Shown in pieces: positions 31,481 to 40,893 of a DNA stretch of 64,000 bases. Source of the stretch: Pseudomonadota bacterium (lineage in GTDB: Bacteria > Pseudomonadota > Gammaproteobacteria > Steroidobacterales > SZUA-146); the NCBI GenBank assembly GCA_039028935.1, contig JBCCHD010000002.1, forward strand, positions 1 through 64,000. The letters are read 5' to 3'. Position 1 is the first letter of the stretch. Each line of letters begins with the position of its first letter. The notes beneath the pieces are model-generated. The model was not told the origin of the DNA. It did no database searches and was given only the letters and a program-made list of their open reading frames with translations. The position numbers were made by a program, and so were the translations under genes.

Positions 31481-31538
31481 TTGGTAGATTTTCGACAGGA
31501 TTCCAAGCGCTTACGCTGCGCCGCAATAATGAATGCCA

Positions 31539-31560
31539 AAAATACAAACGTTTGCATTTT
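31539..31560. promoter_or_regulatory. LacI-family operator before the TonB receptor
   Basis: The core TACAAACGTTTGCA flanked by AAAA and TTTT differs at one base from the perfect palindrome at 35136-35157. It lies 111 bases upstream of the TonB receptor start. The central CpG is typical of LacI-family sites. Confidence 0.8.
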
Positions 31561-31670
31561 GTCGACAGGCTGGGTAAATATGGAGCCTGCACATCACGCG
31601 GAGTCGGTTTGGGCGATCTGCGTGTCGTCGTTTGAGTTTTCTTGCAAATTAAAACCTCGGGAGTTTTTTT

Positions 31671-33986
31671 ATGCGTCAGTCAAACCTGTTTGCCGTTCTT
31701 TTCAGCGCAGTGTGTATGTTCTTAACGTCAATTCCAACGACTGTTCATGCGCAAGGAGCGTTAGAAGAAATCATAGTCACAGCACAAAAACGCGAGGAAA
31801 GTGTCGCGGATGTACCGGTGGCCGTATCGGTGCTTGGCGGTGACCTCATCGATTCGACGTTTTCGAACAACATGGAAGATCTACAGGCGTTAGTACCGTC
31901 GTTGAGTATCCGATCCGGCAATACCACACGCAACAACGCACTCACTGTACGAGGAATCGGTACGATCTCGTTCAGTATCGCAGCGGAACCCAGTGTGTCG
32001 ACCGTGGTGGATAACGTCGTCTTGGGACGCTCCGGACAAGCTTTTGGTGATTTGTATGATCTCGAGCGGGTGGAGGTGCTGCGCGGGCCCCAGGGAACAC
32101 TGTTCGGTAAAAACGCGTCAGCCGGCGTTGTGAACATTACCACTCGTCGACCCAGTGACGAACTCGAGGGATACGTCTCCGCTACCTACTACGAAGATAA
32201 TGAAACACAGATAAAAGCTCGAGTTTCGGGCCCGATAAATGACAATCTGCGCGGAAGCCTCACGTTCATGGATGCCCAGTTTGATGGCTTTATTCAAAAC
32301 GTGTTCAACAATGAAACGATCAACGGCTACGACAAACGTGGTGTCCGGGGAATGCTCGAATACGACGTAAGCGACAAAACGCAAGTGCTATTCATTTTTG
32401 AGGATTACGATGCCGATAATGATTGCTGTGCAGACTTGGAAGCACGTCCAAGTGGCCGCAACCCAGCCTCAGAAGCCGCGCCGAGCGGAACCGGACTCGA
32501 CTTGAATCAACGCCGTGTGGATCATGATTTTGAAACCCGCACGCTGGATTCAACAACGGCCACGTCCATCCAAGTGGAAACAGAACTTGGCGAACATACG
32601 CTCACCTCAATTACCGCTCAACGTTCGTGGGATAACACCGAGTTTCGCGAAGGTGATTTCACGTCCATTGCTGGCGATAGTACCGATCCAGTGTTTGGTG
32701 TCCCATTTCAGCTTCATGATATCGGGCCCCAGGAATGGCGCCAGTTTTCACAGGAGCTTCGTCTGTCCTCACCGGTAGGTGGCGCGTTCGATTATCAGGT
32801 TGGCTTGTTCTACTGGAATATTGAGTCTGAACGAAATTTTACGCGTGAGGCGAGCTGCCAAAACAATAACGGTCAGCTTGACGCTGCTATCGCCAATCAT
32901 CTCGACCAAACGCTTGGATTGCCGAATGATCCCGCCGATGTTGCTGCCTTCATCGCGGCGAACAACATCACCTGTAATGCCAATGATATTGTTTCGGCCA
33001 CCGGTTTTATGGATACCGAGTTTCGAAACTTTGCTGTATTCGGTCAGGGAAACTGGCATTTAAGCGATGCACTTAGCATTCAGTTTGGTTTGCGATACAC
33101 CAACGACGACGTGTCGTTTAATCATAATCGAGTGAATAATGATGAATTCGGACGACGCGGTGTAGGGGTGCGACCACGCTTTTCAGACGGCAACAATCAA
33201 ACTGACACCAATCTCTCGGGTTCGACCGATGAAACAGACGTCTCTGGTCGTATCGGCGTACAGTACAAACTGGGCGATTCGCATTTATTCTACGGTACCT
33301 TCAGTCAGGGCTACAAAGGTCCCGCATTCAATGTGTTCTACAACATGGATGACGACGATATTAATCCCATTGAATCAGAGACATCTGACTCAATTGAGTT
33401 CGGTTATAAATATTCCGCTCCTTGGGGACTGTTGGCGATTGCTCTATACAGCACGGATATCGAGAACTTTCAGGCCAATGACTTCGATGCGTCCGATGGC
33501 ACAACCATTACCGGATTTACGAACGGTGGCGATGTTGAAACCAGCGGCATTGAAGTTGACTTTATCTACAACCCAACCGACAACTGGTTAATCAGTGGCG
33601 GCTTAGCGTCATCCGATGCCGAAAGCACGACCGGCGCGCCCTTACCTTTTGCCCCGGATCTGAAGTATTCCTTGGCCAATCAATATGACTACCCATTAGC
33701 TCGTGGCGGCACGCTTCGATTTAACGCCAGCTACATTTATACGGATGAGAAGCTCTCCGGCAATATTGGGCAGGTCGATGAGGTGCCCTTTCTGCTGCCA
33801 GACTATGGCATTTTAAACGGCAGCATCGCTTACGTTAGTGAGAACGAAAAACTGTCTGTGTCGTTGATCGGCAAAAACCTCACCGATGAGGCGTATGCCA
33901 CCACTTTTGCAGGCGACGGATTCCGCTATGTGATTCCACGTGACAGCGATCGTTACTTTGGCGTGAGCGTTCGACTCGACTTCTAG
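31671..33986 (+). CDS. TonB-dependent outer-membrane receptor
   Basis: This 771-residue outer-membrane transporter has a signal peptide at residues 1-27 (ending VHAQ), a TonB box EEIIVTAQKREE, a plug domain (about 45-155, with LRGPQGTLFGKNASAGVVNITT) and a 22-strand-type barrel ending in the aromatic VSVRLDF. It imports a substrate with energy from TonB/ExbBD. GGGAG precedes the ATG. The operator upstream puts it in the LacI regulon. Confidence 0.94.
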   Translation: MRQSNLFAVLFSAVCMFLTSIPTTVHAQGALEEIIVTAQKREESVADVPVAVSVLGGDLIDSTFSNNMEDLQALVPSLSIRSGNTTRNNALTVRGIGTISFSIAAEPSVSTVVDNVVLGRSGQAFGDLYDLERVEVLRGPQGTLFGKNASAGVVNITTRRPSDELEGYVSATYYEDNETQIKARVSGPINDNLRGSLTFMDAQFDGFIQNVFNNETINGYDKRGVRGMLEYDVSDKTQVLFIFEDYDADNDCCADLEARPSGRNPASEAAPSGTGLDLNQRRVDHDFETRTLDSTTATSIQVETELGEHTLTSITAQRSWDNTEFREGDFTSIAGDSTDPVFGVPFQLHDIGPQEWRQFSQELRLSSPVGGAFDYQVGLFYWNIESERNFTREASCQNNNGQLDAAIANHLDQTLGLPNDPADVAAFIAANNITCNANDIVSATGFMDTEFRNFAVFGQGNWHLSDALSIQFGLRYTNDDVSFNHNRVNNDEFGRRGVGVRPRFSDGNNQTDTNLSGSTDETDVSGRIGVQYKLGDSHLFYGTFSQGYKGPAFNVFYNMDDDDINPIESETSDSIEFGYKYSAPWGLLAIALYSTDIENFQANDFDASDGTTITGFTNGGDVETSGIEVDFIYNPTDNWLISGGLASSDAESTTGAPLPFAPDLKYSLANQYDYPLARGGTLRFNASYIYTDEKLSGNIGQVDEVPFLLPDYGILNGSIAYVSENEKLSVSLIGKNLTDEAYATTFAGDGFRYVIPRDSDRYFGVSVRLDF

Positions 33987-34020
33987 ACACGGCGATTGAG
34001 GCTCGTCATGGTCCTTGTTT

Positions 34021-35049
34021 CTAATCCGTCCGCTTAGGTTGGGGACAAGGACCTGTCGAGTCGCGTATTAAGAGTTGAGGAGCCGGGATAGCGACGCATT
34101 GCTCGGTAGAACGGCCTTGGATATTCATGAGCAGATTAACGCTGCGAATACCGATTTCTGTCATGGGCCAATTGACGGTCGTCAGGGTAGGTTGAACCAA
34201 CGCAGCCATGTCAATGTTGTCGTGACCGGCGACCGACATCTGCTCTGGGATCGAGATGCCACGTTCGTGCAGAACGTGAATGAGACTGATTGCGCACACA
34301 TCGTTCCAGGAAAAAACGGCTGTCGGATTATGCGGGCTATTTAGCAGTTGATCGGCAATTTTTCGTACGCTGTCGGTGGAGCCATCATAGGCAAACAGCA
34401 GGTCGGGTTTGAGCGCAATATCAGCTCGCTGCAAAGCACGGTCGTACGCAATGCGTTTCGGTTCCTGGACGAAACCCGAAACACCGGAAACGAACGCGAT
34501 GCGGCGATGTCCGAGCGCTATGAGATGGTCAACGAGCGCTTCGGATGCTGATATGGTGTTGCAACTTACGCTGTGTTCCGCGTCGTCGCGGTTCACATGA
34601 ATGACTGGCGTCGATTTGTCGAGTCGCTCATAAAACGACTGTGGACAGCGCGCGATCGGAATTATTAGGCCATCGACGTTGAGTTCGTAGAAGAGTCGAA
34701 CAGCGTCTCGTTCTGCATCCGGGTCGCCGTCCGTGCTGCGTACGAGTACACGTTGCTGATAGAGCGAAGCTTGGTGTTCGATACCGCGCACCAGGGCGTC
34801 AAAAAACGGATTGGTCATATCTGGAATCACAACACCGATCAGATTGCTCTGTCGGGTCAAAAGCGATCGGGCGATAGCGCTGGGCACATAGCCGAGTTCT
34901 TCTGCCAAGCCTTCGATGAGCGCTCGAGTGCTGTGCTTGACTCGCGGCGATCCGCCTAGTGCCCGCGTCACGGTAGAGGGATCAACGCCAGCCGCTTTTG
35001 CGATATCTTTGATCGTGACTCGTTTGCTAATCGCGGAATTTTTCTTCAT
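34021..35049 (-). CDS. LacI-family transcriptional regulator
   Basis: This 342-residue repressor has an N-terminal helix-turn-helix (VTIKDIAKAAGVDPSTVTRAL, residues ~11-31) and hinge region, and a periplasmic-binding-protein-like sensor domain (NLIGVVIPDMTNPFFDALVRGIE). It binds a small carbohydrate-like effector in this family. It is convergent with the receptor and divergent from the oxidoreductase gene; the perfect operator lies 87 bases upstream of its start, so it probably autoregulates and controls the cluster. Confidence 0.94.
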   Translation of the reverse strand: MKKNSAISKRVTIKDIAKAAGVDPSTVTRALGGSPRVKHSTRALIEGLAEELGYVPSAIARSLLTRQSNLIGVVIPDMTNPFFDALVRGIEHQASLYQQRVLVRSTDGDPDAERDAVRLFYELNVDGLIIPIARCPQSFYERLDKSTPVIHVNRDDAEHSVSCNTISASEALVDHLIALGHRRIAFVSGVSGFVQEPKRIAYDRALQRADIALKPDLLFAYDGSTDSVRKIADQLLNSPHNPTAVFSWNDVCAISLIHVLHERGISIPEQMSVAGHDNIDMAALVQPTLTTVNWPMTEIGIRSVNLLMNIQGRSTEQCVAIPAPQLLIRDSTGPCPQPKRTD

Positions 35050-35135
35050 GGTCTCGTGAACGTGTGATGATGCGAGAGCGCAGTATGAATCTAACGAAAT
35101 CCTGGATATAAGAGTAGCTAAGACGCTGATAAATT

Positions 35136-35157
35136 AAAATACAAACGTTTGTATTTT
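35136..35157. promoter_or_regulatory. LacI-family operator between lacI-type gene and oxidoreductase
   Basis: This is a perfect 22-bp palindrome with core TACAAACGTTTGTA flanked by AAAA and TTTT. It sits between divergent genes, ending 45 bases before the oxidoreductase start, where it can control both directions. Confidence 0.88.
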
Positions 35158-35202
35158 GAGATTCCCGCACGTATGATCAGTAATTATGACTCGGGTGACT
35201 GT

Positions 35203-36426
35203 ATGACGAAACGACAAGAAATCCGCCTGCGGTATTTTGAGGATTTGAAGAGTCAGTCCCATATTTCGCATGACGACCGTTATCTGTACGCGAAGCCTGA
35301 ACCGAGTCGCACGATCGCTATTATTGGCTGCGGCACCATTGGTCAGGAACACCTAGCGGTCACACATCTTCTCGGGCGAGCGCGGGTTGTGGGTTTATTC
35401 GACGAGCAACGACATAGCCTGGAAGTGGCCAGTTGTCTGAACGAAGATTTAACGGGAGACAAACCGACTCATTTCAAATCAATTGAAGAGGCAACGTCGA
35501 GTGAGGACGTTGACGCATTTATTATCGCCACGCCCAATCATACCCACCTATCGATCCTCAAACAGGTAATGCAAAGCGGCAAACCCATACTGCTTGAAAA
35601 ACCGATGGCGACAACGCTGGCGGATGCGGCCGAAACCGTATCTCTGTGCAACGACTATCCGTCCCATGTTCAGGTCGGATTACAGTATCGTTTCAAAGCG
35701 GTCTATGCTGAGGCCACAGCAGAAATATTCACCCGACAATCAATCGGGCAAGTCAAGACACTTCAACTTTTTGAACACCGTCCCCCCTTTCTCGACAAAG
35801 TGGGTCAGTGGAACAAATTTTCAAAGAACACGGGCGGTACGTTAACTGAGAAATGTTGCCACTATTTCGATTTACTCAATCACTTCGCGTGCAGTCAACC
35901 CGATGCGGTCTTCGCCCGTGGCAGTCAAGCAGTCAATTTCAAAGAGTTCGAATACAACGGTGAACAATCCGACATAATGGACAACGCGACAGTCGTGATT
36001 GAGTACAAAAATGGTGTGCGGGCGAACTTTGAGCTCAATATGTTTGTGCCCAACTTTCATGAGGAAATGATTGTCTGTGGGGATAGAGGCAGATTGACTA
36101 CCACTGAGACGTTTAACGTTTTTCAAACTCAGTCAAGTCAGTCGTTGCTCAATATTGAACTCGCTGAAACGGGTCCTTCCCGTCGGGTTGAATTAGGGTA
36201 TCCATCCTTTATCGAACAAAGCGGCCATCATGGCGCCACGTTCTATGAACACCAGTCTTTTCATGATGCTCTGGACGGTGTTGCGCAGTCTGCGGCAAAC
36301 GTTGATCAGGGCTTTTGGTCTATTGTCGTCGGCCAAGCTGCCGAAGCGTCGGCTGCTTCTGGCAAGGTTATAAAGATTGACTCGTTTCTCGATTCTATCG
36401 ATTTATCACATCTTGTTGATGCTTGA
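35203..36426 (+). CDS. Gfo/Idh/MocA family oxidoreductase
   Basis: This NAD(P)-dependent sugar- or polyol-type dehydrogenase has about 407 residues. The Rossmann motif IIGCGTIGQEH lies ~30 residues in, the EKP motif with catalytic Lys is in KPILLEKPMATT, and the C-terminal domain has LTEKCCHYFDLLNHF with a His that is often catalytic. I chose the ATG at 35203 (MTKRQEIRL), which has a modest GGGTGA site; an ATG at 35173 is possible. It is the first of three genes in a row with aldo/keto reductase and TauD-like dioxygenase. Confidence 0.9.
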   Translation: MTKRQEIRLRYFEDLKSQSHISHDDRYLYAKPEPSRTIAIIGCGTIGQEHLAVTHLLGRARVVGLFDEQRHSLEVASCLNEDLTGDKPTHFKSIEEATSSEDVDAFIIATPNHTHLSILKQVMQSGKPILLEKPMATTLADAAETVSLCNDYPSHVQVGLQYRFKAVYAEATAEIFTRQSIGQVKTLQLFEHRPPFLDKVGQWNKFSKNTGGTLTEKCCHYFDLLNHFACSQPDAVFARGSQAVNFKEFEYNGEQSDIMDNATVVIEYKNGVRANFELNMFVPNFHEEMIVCGDRGRLTTTETFNVFQTQSSQSLLNIELAETGPSRRVELGYPSFIEQSGHHGATFYEHQSFHDALDGVAQSAANVDQGFWSIVVGQAAEASAASGKVIKIDSFLDSIDLSHLVDA

Positions 36427-36436
36427 GGTTGAGCGT

Positions 36437-37420
36437 ATGGATAGTCCAGCAACAATGAAAGTCGGTCATGGAACCATGCCATGCATTGGCATGGGATTGT
36501 GGAAACTCGACAACGCACAAGCGGCGGATGCGGTTTACGAAGCCATCAAGATTGGCTATCGACATTTAGATAGCGCGTGTGACTACGGCAATGAGAAAGA
36601 GGTGGGTGCTGGTATCAAGCGCGCACTTGATGAGAAGCTCTGCACAAGAGATGAACTTTGGATAACGTCAAAACTGTGGAACACTGATCATCGCAAAGAG
36701 CACGTTCGACCGGCATTGAATCGTACACTCGACGACTTAGGTTTGGACTATCTGGATCTGTATCTGGTGCATTTCCCAATAGCCCTTGAACACGTGCCTC
36801 ATGACCGGCGCTATCCCGCAGAATGGCTTTTCGACCCTACTGACTCCAATCCCTCAATGAAGATTGATGCGGTGCCTCTTCATCACACGTGGAGTGCGAT
36901 GGAAGAACTGGTTGCTGACGGGGGCACTCGCAGTATCGGTGTGTGCAATTACTCCTCCGCTTTGATGCACGATTTACTCTCGTATGCGCGCATAAAGCCC
37001 GCCATGTTGCAGATTGAATCACACCCCTACTGTACTCAAGAACCACTGCTACGCCTGTGTAAAGAACGAGACATTCCGGTGACGGCCTTTTCACCATTGG
37101 GTGCGTTGTCTTACTTACAACTCGATATGGCGTCTCCGCACGAATCCGTACTCAAACAAGAAGTTGTCAAGGCGGCAGCGCTGCGAGTGAATCGATCTGC
37201 CGCACAGGTAGTACTGCGGTGGGGTATTCAGCGCGGCACAGCGATTATCCCCAAATCCTCGAAGCCGGCGCGTTTGAAAGAGAACCTTGCTCTGTTTGAT
37301 TTTGAACTGACTGACAAGGAAATGAGCGAGATATCCGCGCTAAACGCAAACCGTCGTTTCAATGACCCAGGTGTGTTTTGTGAGGCCGCGTTTAACACCT
37401 TTCACCCTATATACGATTAA
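36437..37420 (+). CDS. Aldo/keto reductase
   Basis: This 327-residue TIM-barrel NADPH-dependent carbonyl reductase shows the catalytic tetrad: Asp and Tyr in LDSACDYGNE, Lys in ITSKLWN and His in YLVHFPI. The C-terminal IIPKSSKPARLKENL binds the NADP phosphate. It resembles xylose/aldose reductase-like members. GAGG precedes the ATG, 10 bases after the oxidoreductase stop, so the two are co-transcribed. The substrate is unknown; context suggests a ketone or aldehyde made in the LacI-controlled pathway. Confidence 0.93.
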   Translation: MDSPATMKVGHGTMPCIGMGLWKLDNAQAADAVYEAIKIGYRHLDSACDYGNEKEVGAGIKRALDEKLCTRDELWITSKLWNTDHRKEHVRPALNRTLDDLGLDYLDLYLVHFPIALEHVPHDRRYPAEWLFDPTDSNPSMKIDAVPLHHTWSAMEELVADGGTRSIGVCNYSSALMHDLLSYARIKPAMLQIESHPYCTQEPLLRLCKERDIPVTAFSPLGALSYLQLDMASPHESVLKQEVVKAAALRVNRSAAQVVLRWGIQRGTAIIPKSSKPARLKENLALFDFELTDKEMSEISALNANRRFNDPGVFCEAAFNTFHPIYD

Positions 37421-37435
37421 CCTGGACGAACTATC

Positions 37436-38413
37436 ATGACCTTTCACGCAGTGACTCAGGCGGTTGAGAAACAACAAGATTACGAATCCGTCTTTCCGCT
37501 GGTCTATTCAGCTGAACACTCTGGCTCGCTGCGCGAAGCGGCACTATGGCTGAGCGAACGCCGGCAAGAGCTGTTTGAGCAGGTCGATTTACATGGTGCC
37601 GTGCTGTTACGTGGATTCCCGGTGGCTTCTGACAAGGATTTTGATCAAGTCATCCAGTCCTTCGATGCCCCCAACTTTACGTATGCAGATTCACTTTCCA
37701 ATGCGGTTCGAATCAATCGTACCGAGCGTGTATTCACTGCTAACGAAGCACCCCCTGATGTGGGTATTTATCTGCATCATGAGATGGCGCAGACGCCAAT
37801 CTATCCGGCGAAATTGTTTTTCTTTTGTGAACAGGCTGCTGAGTCTGGTGGTGCAACGCCCATTTGTCGCTCGGATATACTGTTATCGCGACTGGCACAG
37901 GATCGTTCAAATTTTGTGGCGGCGTGCATTGAACGCGGCGTGAAATACACCAATATCATGCCGGCGGTCGACGACCCGAAATCCGGTCAGGGACGAAGTT
38001 GGCGCAGCACGTTAGGCGTTGACAACCGCCGTGAGGCCGAGGCACGGTTGTCGGCGTTGGGCTACACGTGGATTTGGCGCGACAATGAAATCCTGTCGGT
38101 GACTACACCGGTGTTACCCGCCGTTTACACACTGAAAGACGGGCGACAGTCGTTTTTTAATCAACTGATCGCCGCTTTTCGAGGATGGGCAGACGCGCGT
38201 AACGATCCGTCAAAGTCGATTCGATTTGGTGACGACACGCCGATCGATGCCGACGATATGAACGTTGCTATTCAACTGTCTGACGAGTTGACGTTCGACC
38301 TGTCTTGGCAAACGGGTGACGTGGCCATTATCGACAACTTTAGTGTCATGCATGGCCGTCGCCCATTTAATGGAACGCGCAAGGTTCTAGTTTCGCTAGT
38401 AGCGAACGCATAA
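37436..38413 (+). CDS. TauD/TfdA family Fe(II)/2-oxoglutarate dioxygenase
   Basis: This 325-residue non-heme iron oxygenase has the metal-binding pair in LHHEMAQ (HxE form), the distal His in VMHGRRPF and the 2-oxoglutarate-binding Arg in NGTRKVLVSL. The family hydroxylates a substrate with loss of CO2 and succinate; syringomycin-type and TauD-like members exist. It starts 15 bases after the aldo/keto reductase and ends the operon. An oxygenase in a LacI-type carbohydrate cluster is unusual. Confidence 0.9.
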   Translation: MTFHAVTQAVEKQQDYESVFPLVYSAEHSGSLREAALWLSERRQELFEQVDLHGAVLLRGFPVASDKDFDQVIQSFDAPNFTYADSLSNAVRINRTERVFTANEAPPDVGIYLHHEMAQTPIYPAKLFFFCEQAAESGGATPICRSDILLSRLAQDRSNFVAACIERGVKYTNIMPAVDDPKSGQGRSWRSTLGVDNRREAEARLSALGYTWIWRDNEILSVTTPVLPAVYTLKDGRQSFFNQLIAAFRGWADARNDPSKSIRFGDDTPIDADDMNVAIQLSDELTFDLSWQTGDVAIIDNFSVMHGRRPFNGTRKVLVSLVANA

Positions 38414-38502
38414 AACAAACACAACATCGCGCGTTATAAGAACGTACCTTGTTCATCAAGACAGTACGATTCAACCCGATCAAATAACCAATCGCGTTAG
38501 TG

Positions 38503-38527
38503 ATGGGCTCGCGAGGCGCGAGCCCAT
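38503..38527. terminator. Strong hairpin after the dioxygenase gene
   Basis: A perfect 11-bp stem (ATGGGCTCGCG with a three-base loop) lies 90 bases after the dioxygenase stop. It lacks a T-run, so it may act as a transcript-stabilising structure or a weak terminator between converging genes. Confidence 0.45.
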
Positions 38528-38586
38528 ATCGATGTCCACAAGACGTACGTATATCCCGCCCTGTCCTGTCCTCCGCTCTGCGCCCA

Positions 38587-39447
38587 CTAGAATCCGAAAC
38601 TCGGACCGGGGGGGCCGAAAAACAGCTCGCTCATGACTAATAAGTCCAGAAAATTCACGGTGCCGTCGGCATTGAAATCAGCATTGGCATCATTGGTGAG
38701 AAATACGTTTGAGAAAGCGCTCAAATCCAGGAAGTTTACAATGTTGTCATTATTGAGATCGGGATCGCAGGCATTGCCGAAACCATCAAAATCGGTGTCC
38801 TCCTGACCGGGGTTCGGCGCCAGCGTGCAGTTGTCGTTAAAATCCTCCACGCCATCGCCATCCTCGTCTGCTGCTACCACTTCGTTACAGGTTAACGGGA
38901 TCGCAAAGCCAACGCCGATCTCGCACAGTAAACGTTCACCGGCCACATTCGTGATGTAGGCAAAGGCCTGCGTGCTGCCAACGCGCGAGGCTCGACCCAT
39001 GTCACCTCCGGACCAGGTAAAGTTACTGCTCGTCGCCACCAACGGGTTGCCGAAGTAGCTTTCGTTCCAATAGACAGCCGCCTGCCCGGCGGGTGAGCCG
39101 AACAACGTCAGAAAATCGCTCACGCCACTCACGCCAGACATAAAGAGTGGAATTGGTTGGCCGGGTGTACCGGTCTCAAAAACTAGCTGCGAATCCCAGG
39201 CCGCCGCGTCGAACAGTGAACTCGTCCAGCCGGTGAGCAGGGTTTCGCTGAAGGTTGCCGGTGGATTAAATACGCCCCACGCGGCCATCGACCAAATCGT
39301 GCCAGGTGGCGATGGAGGCTGGTTAATCGTGACCGTATAAATGCCACCGTCGGGTAGTGACACTTCAGTGATAAAAATTTCAGGCAGATCTTGGGCCTGA
39401 GCAAAGGACGCTGCCAGGATGAGCGCCGCGAATGCCGATATTCTCAT
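38587..39447 (-). CDS. Secreted protein with thrombospondin-3 repeats and dockerin-like C-terminus
   Basis: This 286-residue protein has a signal peptide (residues 1-18, FAALILAASFAQAQ). The middle has no recognised domain. The C-terminal third has calcium-type repeats (DEDGDGVEDFNDNC and DTDFDGFGNACDPD) and then two dockerin-like units from residue 227 (NNDNIVNFLDLSAFSN and NADGTVNFLDLLVMSE), ending PPGPSFGF. Such repeats bind calcium outside the cell; ligand and role are unknown. A related tail occurs in the protein at 46293-48047. Confidence 0.85.
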   Translation of the reverse strand: MRISAFAALILAASFAQAQDLPEIFITEVSLPDGGIYTVTINQPPSPPGTIWSMAAWGVFNPPATFSETLLTGWTSSLFDAAAWDSQLVFETGTPGQPIPLFMSGVSGVSDFLTLFGSPAGQAAVYWNESYFGNPLVATSSNFTWSGGDMGRASRVGSTQAFAYITNVAGERLLCEIGVGFAIPLTCNEVVAADEDGDGVEDFNDNCTLAPNPGQEDTDFDGFGNACDPDLNNDNIVNFLDLSAFSNVFLTNDANADFNADGTVNFLDLLVMSELFFGPPGPSFGF

Positions 39448-39942
39448 GTTGATTCCCCCAGGTTTTTATTCTCCATGACGCACAGACTGTGGGGCCAGCT
39501 CGCTAAGTGGGCGGGGTGAGCCTGAACGGTTCAACGCGACCAGCGTCTGCGGACCTCACTTCTACACAGTGCATCTTCTATAGGTTTACTCTCGCCCACA
39601 GCGTGCTGTCAATTGACGATTCATAAATCAGGCGCCCTTCACCTGCAAAGTAGGGAAAATGCTGAGTTTAAACTAATCGAACCTAAGACCGGCTGTTGCA
39701 CAATCGAGTCAACGTCCGTGCAAGTGCAGCAACTCTATAATCCATAACGGAAATCGAAGCGCTATACAGATAGGCCATGGCCGCTGGGTTGTGGTTAGAC
39801 GGTGATGGGCTGTCGAACATTACAGGAACGTGACTGGCGGCCAAACGCGGCCTAGTCGCCATGCACCTTTTAAAACAGGGAATTACGTAATAAACGTTTA
39901 TAAGAAAAAACCTTATAAAAAGGCAAAGAATGCGCTTTCCTT
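39448..39942. other. Intergenic region, no gene seen
   Basis: About 495 bases separate two minus-strand genes. I see no convincing gene. A weak 7-bp AT-only hairpin near 39895-39920, followed by T-rich sequence on the minus strand, could be a poor terminator for the acyltransferase gene. Confidence 0.35.
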
Positions 39943-40692
39943 TCAGGGGTGTATCAGCGTGCCGTCAGGATGGGTGGCCTGGTGGTTGGGACTGAGGTCG
40001 AGCATCGCCTGATCCATCCAGGCACGCGCTTCGCTGGCCACCTCTTCGGCCGTGCAGTTTTGGGTGTCGATGATCGGTCCTATTCGCAACGTAATGGTGC
40101 CGGGAAATTTGACTAGCTGCCCGTTGGGCCAATGGTCAGCGGCGTTGTGGGCGACCGGAATGACAGGCACGCCCGCCTCGACGGCAAGCAGCGTACCGCT
40201 CAGGCCCCAGCGGCCAATGCGCCCTTTGGGAACGCGAGTGCCCTCAGGGAAGATCATGACCCAGTTGCCTTCGGCGAGGCGCTGTTTGCCCTGGTCCAGC
40301 ACTTGTTTAACGGCCGAGCGCCCTGCCCGCCGGTTAATCGAAATCGAGCGCAACGCCGCGAGTGCCCAACCAAAAATGGGTATCCACATCAGTTCACGCT
40401 TCAGCACAATGACGTGTTGTGGAAAGATCATGAGTTGTGACAACGTTTCCCAAGGTGACGAATGCTTGAGCAGAACGACGCAAGGCGTATCGGGCAGCGT
40501 GTCGAGCCCCTCGATCCGCGTTTCGATGCCACACAGCACGTTGAGCAGCCAGGTCATCATGCGGGCGTAGGAGGGTACGATCGCAAATCGGAAACGATGA
40601 GGCAGAACCAGCGAGAGCGTGAGCGCCAGACCCCACGGGATCACGCACAGTCCCATGATGATCAAAAAGAGTAAGGAGGTCAGATGCCTCAT
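39943..40692 (-). CDS. plsC: 1-acyl-sn-glycerol-3-phosphate acyltransferase (PlsC-like)
   Basis: This 249-residue membrane-associated acyltransferase has an N-terminal hydrophobic segment (residues 5-30), the active-site motif HSSPWE (H-x4-E in place of the usual H-x4-D) and the substrate-binding FPEGTR. It acylates lysophosphatidic acid in phospholipid synthesis, as in PlsC. In Pseudomonas, as I recall, a gene of this type follows gyrB and precedes gmhB and glyS-glyQ, which agrees with its neighbours here. The Glu variant also occurs in that group, to my recollection. Confidence 0.9.
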   Translation of the reverse strand: MRHLTSLLFLIIMGLCVIPWGLALTLSLVLPHRFRFAIVPSYARMMTWLLNVLCGIETRIEGLDTLPDTPCVVLLKHSSPWETLSQLMIFPQHVIVLKRELMWIPIFGWALAALRSISINRRAGRSAVKQVLDQGKQRLAEGNWVMIFPEGTRVPKGRIGRWGLSGTLLAVEAGVPVIPVAHNAADHWPNGQLVKFPGTITLRIGPIIDTQNCTAEEVASEARAWMDQAMLDLSPNHQATHPDGTLIHP

Positions 40693-40893
40693 CGCAAACC
40701 CACACGGCCATGTCGGTCAAGAATGTCGCCACTGCGGTAAACGTCGACGGCTGGTCGATCGAAAGGCCGGTGTGGGCCGAACCGTTCGAGCGGGTATCGG
40801 TCGCCATGCATCGCGTGGCCTACCGCCCCGCGAAAGTCCGCGATGCGACCTAAGCGCGTGGTCGTGATCCGAGACCGTGCGTGTCCGTTAGAG

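Noticed and set aside
39889-39902. TAAACGTTTA palindrome resembling the LacI operator
   Set aside because: Only the central AAACGTTT agrees; the flanks differ from the two operators and it lies downstream of a gene, not at a promoter.
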